A stretch of DNA of 36,124 bases from Clostridia bacterium (GCA_017461065.1 JAFTZC010000051.1:1-36124); one strand, 5' to 3'. Counted from the stretch's first letter, positions 26,932 through 35,704 are shown. The notes: generated from the sequence alone by a model not told the origin. Numbers and translations are program-made.

Positions 26932-26974
26932 ATAGCTATGATATGCGCGCACGAGTATGCCTGAGAGGAGAAAT

Positions 26975-27508
26975 ATGGATATCGGCAACAAACTAAAGTC
27001 AATAAGATTGCGTAGGGGACTAACTCAAGAAGAGCTTGCTATGCGCTCGGAGCTAACCAAGGGATATATCTCTCAGCTCGAAAATGACCTTGCATCTCCA
27101 TCCATTGCCACCCTCATTGATATTTTGAACGTACTCGGCGTAACCCCTCAATCATTTTTTGCAGAAGAAAAGGAAGAGCAGTTGGTGTTTGGCAAAAACG
27201 ATTTCTTTTTGTCGCAAAACGGCACGGGTAGTGCAACCTGGCTTATTCCCAATTCGCAAAAGAACGATATGGAGCCCATTTTATTGGTACTCCCCGAAAA
27301 CGGAGAGTCCGACGTAAGATATCCTTTTGAGGGCGAAGAATTCGGCTACGTGCTTGAGGGCAAGATTTCCATCGAGGCGGACGGCAAAACGCATACCGCC
27401 AAACGTGGCGAAGCCTTTTATATAGATGGTGCGCACGAACATAAAATCGTCAACGTAGGCACCAAGGAAGCCAAAATCATCTGGGTAACCACACCAAGTA
27501 ACTTTTAG
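26975..27508 (+). CDS. XRE-family regulator with C-terminal cupin domain (PuuR-like)
   Basis: A 177-residue DNA-binding regulator. The N-terminal HTH (about 5-60) shows RRGLTQEELAMRSELTKGY and SQLENDLASPS, typical of XRE proteins. A cupin_2 barrel (about 105-172) shows EEFGYVLEGKISIE and the KRGEAFYIDGAHEHKIVN segment, and would bind a small ligand. This layout is common for regulators that precede polyamine genes (PuuR type). I take ATG 26975, with AGGAG at 26966-26970; the ATG at 26957 would put that ribosome site inside the gene. potA starts 9 bp downstream, so they form one operon. Probable role is polyamine-responsive repression of itself and potABCD through the twin repeats at 26854-26895. 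Confidence 0.9.
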   Translation: MDIGNKLKSIRLRRGLTQEELAMRSELTKGYISQLENDLASPSIATLIDILNVLGVTPQSFFAEEKEEQLVFGKNDFFLSQNGTGSATWLIPNSQKNDMEPILLVLPENGESDVRYPFEGEEFGYVLEGKISIEADGKTHTAKRGEAFYIDGAHEHKIVNVGTKEAKIIWVTTPSNF

Positions 27509-27517
27509 AGGTAGGAA

Positions 27518-28990
27518 ATGACAAAGCAAACTAAAGATGTAATTATCGAACTAAAAAACGTTCACAAAGATTACGACGGCAAGCCTGCTGTAAAAAACGT
27601 AAGTTTTTCGGTTAAGCGTGGCGAATTCGTTACTTTCTTAGGACCTTCGGGCTGTGGTAAGTCCACTACTCTCCGTATGATAGCAGGTTTTGAGAAGCCA
27701 ACGAGCGGAGCAGTTTACTTCAACGGCAAGGATATTACCGAAATTCCACCCCATCTTCGTCCCGTCAACACCGTATTCCAAAAGTACGCTTTGTTCCCAC
27801 ACCTAAACGTTTTTAACAACATAGCGTTTGGTTTGAAAATCAAAAAGGTTCCTACCGGCGAAACCTTCAAGGACAAAAAGGGCAATCTATACGAAAAGCT
27901 GAGGAAGCTCACCAAGCAAGAGATAAAAGACAAGGTAAACAATGCTCTCAAGCTTGTTGATCTCGAGGACTACGGTCATCGTAACGTTAACAGCCTTTCA
28001 GGCGGCCAACAACAGCGTGTAGCTATTGCTCGCGCACTTGTAAACGAGCCCGAAGTTTTGCTCCTTGACGAGCCCCTTGGCGCGTTGGACCTCAAGATGA
28101 GAAAGGATATGCAAATCGAGCTTATGAATATGCACAAGAAGATTGGCATTACTTTCGTATACGTTACCCACGACCAAGAAGAAGCGCTGACTATGAGCGA
28201 CACTATCGTAGTTATGCGTGACGGCGTTATTCAACAAATTGCCAACCCACAAAAAATATACGACGAGCCTGCTAACGCATTCGTTGCAGACTTTATTGGC
28301 GAATCCAATATCTTTAGCGGTATTATGCGTAAGGACTTCGTAGTAGAGTTCTTTGATAAGGAGTTCGAGTGCGTAGATAAGGGCTTCAAAAAGAACGAGC
28401 CCATCGACGTTATAATCCGACCCGAAGATATCTTCGTTATGCCTGCAGATAACCAAGCTGCAATGATGACGGGCAAGGTTGATAGCTGTGTATTCAAGGG
28501 CGACCACTATCAAATAGTGGCACTCGTCGAAGGCAAGGAAGAAGTCAACGAGCTGCTAATCCACGATAACACCGAAGTTAAGGTAGGCGACGAAATAGGT
28601 ATCTTTATCAAGCCGTTTGACCTACATATTATGCACAAAGCACGCATTATCAACGAAATCGAAACCGAAATGTGGGATGAAGGCGTCGTTGAAATCTGCG
28701 GTGGAAAATTTCCCTGCAACTCAACGCTCCCATCCGGCACTCCCGTCAAGGTATCCATCGACTTTGACGACGTCATCGTACACGACGACGAAGAAGACGG
28801 CATTATCGGTGGCGAAGTTGTTTCGAGCATATACAAGGGCAGTTACTATCAATGTATAATACGCGCAGACAACTACTACAACTTCTTCGTTGACACCGAC
28901 GACGATTGGCTAAAGGGAGATAGGGTAGGTTTGTCAGTTGCTCCCGACAAGATTATAATCGAACAATTGGAAAGAAAGGACGAAGAGTAA
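27518..28990 (+). CDS. potA: Spermidine/putrescine ABC transporter ATP-binding protein
   Basis: The ATPase of a polyamine importer. Walker A GPSGCGKST is at 42-50, LSGGQQQR at 160-167, Walker B VLLLDEP at 180-186, the switch His at 218. At 490 residues it is about 110 longer than E. coli PotA for two reasons. First, roughly 20 extra charged residues lie in the helical domain (about 108-135). Second, the C-terminal TOBE region is doubled: 295-369 and 409-481 align with each other (GKVDSCVFKGDHYQ against GEVVSSIYKGSYYQ; VGDEIGIFIKP against KGDRVGLSVAP). TOBE domains sense or couple substrate in this family, so doubling may alter regulation. A GAGGTAGG ribosome site lies close to the start. The last base of its stop is the first base of potB. 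Confidence 0.95.
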   Translation: MTKQTKDVIIELKNVHKDYDGKPAVKNVSFSVKRGEFVTFLGPSGCGKSTTLRMIAGFEKPTSGAVYFNGKDITEIPPHLRPVNTVFQKYALFPHLNVFNNIAFGLKIKKVPTGETFKDKKGNLYEKLRKLTKQEIKDKVNNALKLVDLEDYGHRNVNSLSGGQQQRVAIARALVNEPEVLLLDEPLGALDLKMRKDMQIELMNMHKKIGITFVYVTHDQEEALTMSDTIVVMRDGVIQQIANPQKIYDEPANAFVADFIGESNIFSGIMRKDFVVEFFDKEFECVDKGFKKNEPIDVIIRPEDIFVMPADNQAAMMTGKVDSCVFKGDHYQIVALVEGKEEVNELLIHDNTEVKVGDEIGIFIKPFDLHIMHKARIINEIETEMWDEGVVEICGGKFPCNSTLPSGTPVKVSIDFDDVIVHDDEEDGIIGGEVVSSIYKGSYYQCIIRADNYYNFFVDTDDDWLKGDRVGLSVAPDKIIIEQLERKDEE

Positions 28991-29805
28991 TGAAGCTAAA
29001 AGATTTACCAAAGAAAGCCGTAGATAAGGTTAAGAATTTTAGACTTACTCGTAGAGTCTTCTCTTATCCTTATATACTATTTTTGCTTTTATTCGTAGTT
29101 ACCCCGTTGGTAATCGTATTGGTCAACGCCTTCATATACGACGGCACGCTCAGTTTCCAAAACTTCGTTGACCTTGCAACCGACGGCTCAAGCCTAAAGG
29201 TACTCGGCACTTCTATCGTGGTGGGTATAGTCACTACCGTAATTTGCTTGTTGCTCGGTTATCCCGTAGCATATATACTTGCAAAGTGGAAGAGCGGTAG
29301 CGTGCTCGTAGTGCTATTTATTCTACCAATGTGGGTTAACTTCTTAATCCGTACCTACGCACTTCAAACTATATTTGAAAATATGGCTATGACGCTTGGT
29401 ATGGGTACGGTCATTTTCGGTATGGTATATAACTTTATACCATTTATGATTATGCCGCTTCACACCACCATAAGCAATATTGATAAGAGCTTCAAGGAAG
29501 CAGCTCAAGACTTAGGAGCAAGCCCCGTGCAAACCTTCTTTAAGTCTACGCTTCCGCTTTCGCTCCCGGGTATTATCAGCGGTATAACTATGGTTTTTAT
29601 TCCGACGATTAGCGCGTTTGCAATCTCGCAACTGCTATCAAACAACAGCATCATACTGTTTGGAGACAGCATCAACTTGAAGTTCGAAAACAAGCTTTAC
29701 GGCGTAGGCTCGGTTATGAGCTTGATTATGCTTGCACTCGTATTGCTTTCTAACTTCTTCATTAACAAAATCAACAAAGGGGAGGCAGCGAAAAATCTAT
29801 GGTAA
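28990..29805 (+). CDS. potB: Polyamine ABC transporter permease PotB
   Basis: A 271-residue inner permease with about six hydrophobic segments (first at about 27-50). The MetI-type EAA loop that contacts the ATPase is at 170 onward: EAAQDLGASPVQTFFKSTLP. Size is normal for PotB. Translation is coupled to potA through a TAATG overlap, and its own end overlaps potC by 7 nt. It forms the heterodimeric channel with PotC. Confidence 0.95.
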   Translation: MKLKDLPKKAVDKVKNFRLTRRVFSYPYILFLLLFVVTPLVIVLVNAFIYDGTLSFQNFVDLATDGSSLKVLGTSIVVGIVTTVICLLLGYPVAYILAKWKSGSVLVVLFILPMWVNFLIRTYALQTIFENMAMTLGMGTVIFGMVYNFIPFMIMPLHTTISNIDKSFKEAAQDLGASPVQTFFKSTLPLSLPGIISGITMVFIPTISAFAISQLLSNNSIILFGDSINLKFENKLYGVGSVMSLIMLALVLLSNFFINKINKGEAAKNLW

Positions 29806-30605
29806 GAAAAATCGCCGAAAAAGGTTATATCTTCCTTATGCTGGGTATTTTGTACGCCCCCATTTTGATGATTATAATCTACTCGTTTTCCAATACTAAC
29901 AACTTCACTTTCCCCGAAGGTTTCACCTTTGAGGCCTACGTGCAGTTGTTTACCAACGCTCCCAAAAAACTTTGGGACAGCCTTTTGAACACCATTATTA
30001 TAGCAGTAGTATCAAGCGTGCTTTCAACGCTAATAGGTGCTATCAGCGCCGTTGGTATCTACTATCTAAAGCCACGTGCAAGAAGAATTGTCGAAAACGT
30101 AAACCAACTTCCCATCATCAATTCTGAGATAGTTATGGCAGTTTCGCTTATGCTGTTTTTTGCAACCTTTGGTTTCCCACAAGGCTACGTAAGGTTGATA
30201 ATAGGACACGTTTCTTTCTGTACCCCGTACGTAATTTTGTCGGTTATGCCAAGGCTTATGCAAATGGACCCAAATATTTACGAAGCTGCTTTGGACCTTG
30301 GTGCAAGCCCCATCAAAGCGCTATTTAAAGTTATAATCCCAACCATACTTCCGGGCGTTATAAGCGGCTTTGCAATGGCGTTTACTATCTCCCTTGACGA
30401 CTTTATTATCACCCAGCTCAATAAGGGTGCATCAACGGGTATCGATACGCTTTCAACCTATCTATATAGCTCTTTGCGTAATGCAAGCGGTCTCAAACCT
30501 TTCTGGCTACCCGTATTTAGCATTATTATTTTGCTCGTAGTGTTCATAGTGCTATTTTCTAATCTTCACTCCTACAAAAAGGGCGGCAAAAAGGAGGGCA
30601 AATAA
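29799..30605 (+). CDS. potC: Polyamine ABC transporter permease PotC
   Basis: A 268-residue permease, partner of PotB, with about six hydrophobic segments (first at 11-30, last near 240-258) and the EAA loop EAALDLGASPIKALFKVIIP at 162 onward. It starts inside the end of potB (7-nt overlap) and its stop overlaps potD by one base, so the four genes are tightly coupled. The basic tail (YKKGGKKEGK) is consistent with a cytoplasmic C-terminus. Confidence 0.95.
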   Translation: MVRKIAEKGYIFLMLGILYAPILMIIIYSFSNTNNFTFPEGFTFEAYVQLFTNAPKKLWDSLLNTIIIAVVSSVLSTLIGAISAVGIYYLKPRARRIVENVNQLPIINSEIVMAVSLMLFFATFGFPQGYVRLIIGHVSFCTPYVILSVMPRLMQMDPNIYEAALDLGASPIKALFKVIIPTILPGVISGFAMAFTISLDDFIITQLNKGASTGIDTLSTYLYSSLRNASGLKPFWLPVFSIIILLVVFIVLFSNLHSYKKGGKKEGK

Positions 30606-31987
30606 TGAAGAAGATATTTTCTTTAAGTTTGGTCGTATTGCTCCTTAGTGCCGTGTTACTAAGCGGCATAACAGGATGCTCTTTTGCCGAAGAACCCGAA
30701 GAAACTTTGGTTATCTATAATTGGGGTGACTATATCGACGAAGATATCGAAGAAGAGTTTGAAGAGTACTACGAATCCGTCATCGGCAAGAAGCTTGATA
30801 TCGTATATTCTACTTTTGAGACTAACGAGATAATGATTACTACCGTTGAAAAGGGCGAGGAAGTCATCGACCTTATTTGCCCGTCGGAATACGCCATTCA
30901 AAAGCTGATGGAGGGCGGTTACCTTCAAAAGTTGGACTACTCAAAGATTTCTACATATCAAAACGTAGACGCGGAGATATACAACAAGGTTAAGGAAGTT
31001 TTTACGCATATTAACGTGCCGGGCGAGGGCGAAGACGAAAGTATGGCGGATTACTTTGTTCCTTATATGTGGGGTACGCTTGGCATTCTATATAACGCCG
31101 ACGTCGTAACGGAAGCAGATTTAGCCGAAGGCTACGGACTCCTTTGGAATAGCGCAGGCAACCCTGAACTTGAAGGCAAGATTTTGATGAAAGATTCCAT
31201 TCGCGATAGCTACGTAGCGGCAGTTATGCGCCTTAAAGAGCTTGATAGATTGCCTTCAGGCTACGAGACCTTGAGCGTACAAGAGCTAATCAACACTGTA
31301 GACGACACTCTCTTGCAAGCGGTTGAAGAAGTGCTTGCAGAGCAAAGCTACGCGCTAAAAGGTTACGAAGTAGACTTTGGTAAGGCACAAATGACTTCGA
31401 ACAGAGCATACGTGGACCTTGCTTGGTCAGGCGACGCATTATGGGCAATGGAAGACGGCGAAAATCTTGATTACTTCGTGCCCGAGATTGGCGGTAACAT
31501 TTGGTTTGACGGCTGGGTAATGCTCAAAAACGCCCAAAACGTACGTGCGGCATATATGTTTATTGATTATTTATGTCGTCCCGATATCGCTATGCGTAAC
31601 GCAATGGCAATCGGTTACACTTCTGCAGTAGATAAAGAAGCACTTATGGCAAGCGAAGAAGCCATTGCTATCCTTGAAGAAAACGAATATGACGTAGAAG
31701 AATTCTTTGGCGACGAGCGTAGATATCCCGACATTGCATCGGCTACCACTCTTGGCGTTATGAAGGATTTCGGTGAAAGGAATTCCGCCACCATAGAAAT
31801 GTGGGAAAGGGTAAAGAGCAGCAAGCAAAACAATATGTGGATACTATGGGTAGCTATTGCAGTAGTAGGCGCAGGTGCTATCGGTTTTGGCGTATATTAT
31901 CTCGTCAGCCACCGTGCAAACGCATATCGCAGACTTATAAAGACTGCCGAACAAATCCGTTTGGAAGAAGAAGGCACCGAGCAGTAA
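30605..31987 (+). CDS. potD: Polyamine-binding lipoprotein PotD with C-terminal transmembrane helix
   Basis: The extracellular polyamine receptor of the importer. The signal peptide ends in lipobox ITGC with C25 as lipidation site. The mature part has PotD features: YNWGDYID near 38-45, VYSTFETNE, a LICPSEYAIQKL segment, LAWSGDALWA and WFDGWVML, the last holding the Asp that matches E. coli PotD Asp257. At 460 residues it is about 110 longer than E. coli PotD. The extra C-terminus contains a hydrophobic helix (about 412-434) followed by a basic, probably cytoplasmic tail (SHRANAYRRLIK). It therefore appears anchored at both ends. Start overlaps potC by one base; a terminator follows. Confidence 0.93.
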   Translation: MKKIFSLSLVVLLLSAVLLSGITGCSFAEEPEETLVIYNWGDYIDEDIEEEFEEYYESVIGKKLDIVYSTFETNEIMITTVEKGEEVIDLICPSEYAIQKLMEGGYLQKLDYSKISTYQNVDAEIYNKVKEVFTHINVPGEGEDESMADYFVPYMWGTLGILYNADVVTEADLAEGYGLLWNSAGNPELEGKILMKDSIRDSYVAAVMRLKELDRLPSGYETLSVQELINTVDDTLLQAVEEVLAEQSYALKGYEVDFGKAQMTSNRAYVDLAWSGDALWAMEDGENLDYFVPEIGGNIWFDGWVMLKNAQNVRAAYMFIDYLCRPDIAMRNAMAIGYTSAVDKEALMASEEAIAILEENEYDVEEFFGDERRYPDIASATTLGVMKDFGERNSATIEMWERVKSSKQNNMWILWVAIAVVGAGAIGFGVYYLVSHRANAYRRLIKTAEQIRLEEEGTEQ

Positions 31988-32015
31988 ATAGCAGTAAAAC
32001 TAAAAGAATTTATGC

Positions 32016-32045
32016 AAAGACGGCGAGATTTCGTCGTCTTTTTTT
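32016..32045 (+). terminator. Intrinsic terminator of the pot operon
   Basis: An 11-bp stem with one G-U pair (32016-32026 with 32031-32041) and a 4-nt loop, followed by a T-run, 28 nt after the potD stop. Confidence 0.9.
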
Positions 32046-32072
32046 GTTTTTGGGGTTTGAGAATTGGCTTTA

Positions 32073-32091
32073 AAATTGCATATTGCAATTT
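32073..32091. promoter_or_regulatory. Perfect inverted repeat over the mannosidase -35 box (operator candidate)
   Basis: AAATTGCA, 3 bp, TGCAATTT is a perfect 8-bp inverted repeat whose right arm contains most of the -35 TTGCAA. A protein bound here would block polymerase. The likely regulator is a sugar-responsive repressor encoded elsewhere; none lies in the window. Confidence 0.55.
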
Positions 32092-32111
32092 GCGCGCGTG
32101 CATAGTATAAT
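32083..32111 (+). promoter_or_regulatory. Promoter of the alpha-mannosidase gene
   Basis: TTGCAA (32083-32088), 17 bp, TATAAT (32106-32111). The spacer is unusual in carrying the alternating tract TGCGCGCGTGC. The predicted start near 32118 gives a leader of about 43 nt. Confidence 0.75.
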
Positions 32112-32160
32112 ATAATAAATATTATAGGCAAACGCTCAAGCTTAAATCGTGGAGGACGAG

Positions 32161-35109
32161 ATGAAAGCATCTAACGTAATTAGATTCATATTCGGAAACG
32201 GTTTTGATGCCAACCTTTTGAAGTTGGCTTCAAAGTGCTACACTAAAGTAGGCACACTTTCAGCAGAATATTCGCCAACGGCAGAACCCGTTCCGTTTGA
32301 AGAAAAGGAAGAACTATCCTATCGCACTATCAAGACGGGACAAATTTGGTCCAAAAAGTGCTACGAGTGCGCTTGGTTCCATTTTAAAGGACAAATTCCG
32401 GAGAGTGCAAAGGGCAAAAAGGTTGGTACCTTGTTTGCAATTGGTGGCGAAGGTTGTGTTTACACTCTTACGGGAACACCAAGCCGTGCGATAACCTATC
32501 TCTCGGCCGTGGTAGAGTTTGCTCAACCTGCAAAGGGTAAAAAGCTATACGAGCTAACCGACTGCGCGGAAGGTGGCGAAGAAATCGATTTATGGATGGA
32601 TTGCGGTAATAACCATCCGCTCGGCGATATAGATAAGCCTGCAATGTTTAGACAAGCTGACGTAGTAGTAATCAACGAAGAATATAAATCGGTTTATTAC
32701 GATGCTTTGGCGCTCGTGTTCCAAGCAACCGACGACGCTTGTCAAAAGGAAAAGCGTGCTTCTATCAAAAAGTCTTTGAGAAAGGGCTTGGCTCTTGCTG
32801 CAAAGGGAAACTTGGAAGAAGCCAAAAAGGTATTCCAAGCTGAGTACGAAGTGGGCGAAGAATCTCCCTTCACTATCTATGCGACGGGACACGCCCACCT
32901 TGACCTTGCTTGGCTATGGCCCATCCGTGAAACCAAGAGAAAGGCTGCACGTACCTTTGCAACCCAACTTCGCAATATGGAGCGCTATCCCGATTTTATC
33001 TTTGGTGCAAGCCAACCCCAACAATTCGAGTGGATTGAAAAACGCTATCCCGAGCTGTTTGAAGAACTAAAACAAGCGGTAGCACGCGGTCAACTCGAAG
33101 TACAAGGCGGAATGTGGGTAGAGTGCGATACCAACGTAACGAGTGGTGAATCGCTTATCCGTCAAAACCTATATGGCAAAAAGTATTGGCTCGAAAAGTT
33201 CGGCAAGGAAATGCGTATGTGCTGGCTGCCCGACGTATTCGGCTTTAGCGGTAACCTACCCCAAATTCTAAAGAAGTGCGGTATGGATTACTTTGAGACT
33301 ATCAAGCTTAGCTGGAACGAGCACAACAAATTCCCACATCGCACGTTCATTTGGGAAGGTATAGACGATAGTGAAGTTATCGTACATATGCCCCCGGACG
33401 AAACTTATAATTCCGAAGGCACCGCTTGGAGCTTCTCCAACGCAATCAAGAACTTCCCCGAAAAGGATAAGGTGAAGAACTTTGGTATGCTTTACGGTAT
33501 TGGTGATGGTGGCGGTGGCCCCGGTGAAGGACATATCGAAATGCTCAAGCATGCAAGCAATATGAAGGGTCTACCCAAGGTAAAATTTGCTAATGCTATC
33601 GACTGCTTCGATAAGATTAAGGAAGATAAAGATAAGCTCGTAAGACACAAGGGCGAACTTTATCTCGAAAAGCACCAAGGTACTTATACTACACAGTCAA
33701 ACAATAAACTCGGTAACCGTAAAATCGAGTTTATGCTACATAACGTAGAATTTTTGGCAACTATAGCAACTCTAAAAGGCTACGCTTATCCAAAGGAAAA
33801 GTTGGATGAAATTTGGAAGGAAGTACTCCTTTACCAATTCCACGATATCATTCCCGGCAGCTCCATTCATCGCGTATACGCCGAGTCACAAGCACGCTAT
33901 ACCGAGATGCTACGCGAGCTTGCAGTTATCCGTGACGACATACTAAGCTTCCTTGCTCCAAAGTCAGAAGTGCCTTACGCCGTCAACTATAACTCAGCTC
34001 CTGCTAAGGGACTCGAGTGTTACAAGGACAAGTGGTATGTAGTAGACGTTCCTGCTTATGGTAGCGCAGCTCTTACCCCGTACGTTGCTCCCGAGAAGTC
34101 GCCCTTCAAGTACACCGACGACACCATCGAAAACGACGTATATCGTCTAACCTTCGACAAGGCAGGCAACATCACCAGCCTATATGAAAAGAAGACCGAA
34201 AAGGAACACGTAGGCAGATATCTCAACAAGCTCAACGTTTACGACGACAAGAGATTGCACTATAACGCTTGGGATATCGATATTAATTACACCAAGAAGG
34301 CTCCTGCAGAATTCCGCTTGATTGATAACAACGTCATCGTTAGTGACGGACAAATCGTACGTGAAAACGTATATAAGTACGGCAAGAGCAAGATTACCCA
34401 AAAGGTAATCCTAAGATTGGGTTGTCCGCTCGTTGATTTCGAAACCATAGTCGATTGGAATGAAACCCACAAGATGCTCCGCGCCGAGTTCAGACCGAGA
34501 GTGTTCGCAGACCAAGTCACTTGCGATATTCAAATGGGCAATCTCAAGCGCTCCACCAAGAACGAAACCAAAGTTGAAAAGGCTCAATTTGAAATCTGCG
34601 CTCACAAGTGGGTTGACGTATCAAACGAAGAAGAAGGATACGCAATGCTCACAGGTGGCAAGTACGGATGGAGAGTAAAGGAAGGGCTATTTAGCCTTAA
34701 CCTACTGCGTTCACCCGTATATCCCGACCCAACTGCAGACCGTGGTACTCATACCATAAGATACGCTATCTATCCGCATGCAGGCAGCTACAATGAAGCC
34801 AACGTTCAAACGGTTGCATATCGCTATAACAACGGCTTGTTCATCACCGATAGGGCGGTTGGAATCGAGTCGCTATTCGCTTCAAGTGATAAGCACGTAG
34901 TCGTTGAGACCGTAAAGCGTGCCGAAAACGGTGAAGGCGTAATCGTACGCGTATACGAAGATACGGGGGTAAGTAGGACGGCAACCATTTCAACAACGCT
35001 TGATGGCAAGGTTTACGAAACCAATATGATTGAAGAAATCATCGGCGAAAGCTCGCTCGAAGAAGTAAGCTTCAAACCATTTGAAATCAAGACCTTCCTT
35101 ATCAAATAA
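32161..35109 (+). CDS. GH38 family alpha-mannosidase
   Basis: A 982-residue zinc-dependent retaining glycosidase that removes alpha-linked mannose, probably from host N-glycan fragments or other manno-oligosaccharides. The catalytic domain shows HAHLDLAWLW with zinc ligands H246 and D248, the nucleophile D358 in CWLPDVFGF, and a third zinc ligand H561 in QFHDIIPGSS. The C-terminal third (about 650-980) is the beta-rich region usual for GH38. There is no signal peptide or membrane helix, so it should be cytoplasmic and act on imported oligosaccharides; no sugar transporter is adjacent. I start at ATG 32161, with GGAGG at 32151-32155; an in-frame GTG at 32149 overlaps that site. It has its own promoter and candidate operator. 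Confidence 0.93.
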   Translation: MKASNVIRFIFGNGFDANLLKLASKCYTKVGTLSAEYSPTAEPVPFEEKEELSYRTIKTGQIWSKKCYECAWFHFKGQIPESAKGKKVGTLFAIGGEGCVYTLTGTPSRAITYLSAVVEFAQPAKGKKLYELTDCAEGGEEIDLWMDCGNNHPLGDIDKPAMFRQADVVVINEEYKSVYYDALALVFQATDDACQKEKRASIKKSLRKGLALAAKGNLEEAKKVFQAEYEVGEESPFTIYATGHAHLDLAWLWPIRETKRKAARTFATQLRNMERYPDFIFGASQPQQFEWIEKRYPELFEELKQAVARGQLEVQGGMWVECDTNVTSGESLIRQNLYGKKYWLEKFGKEMRMCWLPDVFGFSGNLPQILKKCGMDYFETIKLSWNEHNKFPHRTFIWEGIDDSEVIVHMPPDETYNSEGTAWSFSNAIKNFPEKDKVKNFGMLYGIGDGGGGPGEGHIEMLKHASNMKGLPKVKFANAIDCFDKIKEDKDKLVRHKGELYLEKHQGTYTTQSNNKLGNRKIEFMLHNVEFLATIATLKGYAYPKEKLDEIWKEVLLYQFHDIIPGSSIHRVYAESQARYTEMLRELAVIRDDILSFLAPKSEVPYAVNYNSAPAKGLECYKDKWYVVDVPAYGSAALTPYVAPEKSPFKYTDDTIENDVYRLTFDKAGNITSLYEKKTEKEHVGRYLNKLNVYDDKRLHYNAWDIDINYTKKAPAEFRLIDNNVIVSDGQIVRENVYKYGKSKITQKVILRLGCPLVDFETIVDWNETHKMLRAEFRPRVFADQVTCDIQMGNLKRSTKNETKVEKAQFEICAHKWVDVSNEEEGYAMLTGGKYGWRVKEGLFSLNLLRSPVYPDPTADRGTHTIRYAIYPHAGSYNEANVQTVAYRYNNGLFITDRAVGIESLFASSDKHVVVETVKRAENGEGVIVRVYEDTGVSRTATISTTLDGKVYETNMIEEIIGESSLEEVSFKPFEIKTFLIK

Positions 35110-35128
35110 CCTTTTAACACAGTAAAGT

Positions 35129-35150
35129 TGGGCTGGTTTATACCAGCCCA
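35129..35150 (+). other. Strong hairpin between mannosidase and NUDIX genes
   Basis: TGGGCTGGT, 4 nt, ACCAGCCCA form a perfect 9-bp stem followed by eight A residues, not T. It is therefore not a canonical terminator on the + strand. It ends 14 nt before the NUDIX ATG, where a ribosome site would be expected nearby. Confidence 0.6.
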
Positions 35151-35164
35151 AAAAAAATGCAAAA

Positions 35165-35698
35165 ATGGATCTCATCGAAAAAGAAGTAAGAAAAAATTAT
35201 ATTTATAAAGGAAAAATTTTAAACCTAAGAGCCGACGACGTTATGCTTCCCGACGGCAGCCTTTCTACGCGTGAGTACGTCGAGCATAGGGGTGGCGCAA
35301 GCGTCCTTGCCGTCGACGACGAAGGCTACGTTTATCTCGTTAAGCAGTATCGCTACGCTTATCGCGAGGCCATTCTCGAAATTCCAGCAGGCAAGTTAGA
35401 AGTGGGTGAAGAACCCATTGTAACAGCGTTCCGAGAGCTTAGTGAAGAAACCGGTTTAATTGGTGAAATCGAGCCGTTTGGACTTCTGTATCCAACCCCA
35501 GGGTATACTAATGAACCGCTTTACGTGTTTAAGGCAACCAAACTAAAAAAAGACGTTCAACGCTTGGACGACGGCGAGTTTTTAGACGTGATTCGTATTC
35601 CGTTTGCGGATGCTCTCCAAATGGTGATGGACGGGGTTATCCGCGATGCCAAGACGGCTTACGCCATACTTCGTTATGCTCGCCTAAACGATATTTAG
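35165..35698 (+). CDS. nudF: NUDIX hydrolase, ADP-ribose pyrophosphatase type
   Basis: A 177-residue cytoplasmic enzyme that likely hydrolyses ADP-ribose to AMP and ribose-5-phosphate. The Nudix box G-x5-E-x7-REUxEExGU is complete from G76 to L98, with E94 and E95 as metal ligands. The downstream YPTPGYTNEPL segment matches the ADP-ribose-type subfamily marker, and the N-terminus (YKGKILNLRADDVMLPDG) is like NudF. No Shine-Dalgarno is visible before the ATG, only an A-rich stretch behind a strong hairpin, so initiation may rely on the A-tract or on coupling to the upstream message. A terminator follows the gene. The specific substrate is inferred from the family. Confidence 0.9.
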   Translation: MDLIEKEVRKNYIYKGKILNLRADDVMLPDGSLSTREYVEHRGGASVLAVDDEGYVYLVKQYRYAYREAILEIPAGKLEVGEEPIVTAFRELSEETGLIGEIEPFGLLYPTPGYTNEPLYVFKATKLKKDVQRLDDGEFLDVIRIPFADALQMVMDGVIRDAKTAYAILRYARLNDI

Positions 35699-35704
35699 AA
35701 TAAC

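Noticed and set aside
26757..26974. Riboswitch or other structured leader before the XRE-pot operon or other genes
   Set aside because: Leaders predicted from the promoters are only about 30-55 nt, too short for known riboswitch classes, and show no recognisable conserved core.
35129..35150. Intrinsic terminator for the mannosidase gene on the + strand
   Set aside because: The stem is strong but is followed by A residues rather than T, so it does not fit a standard terminator in this orientation.
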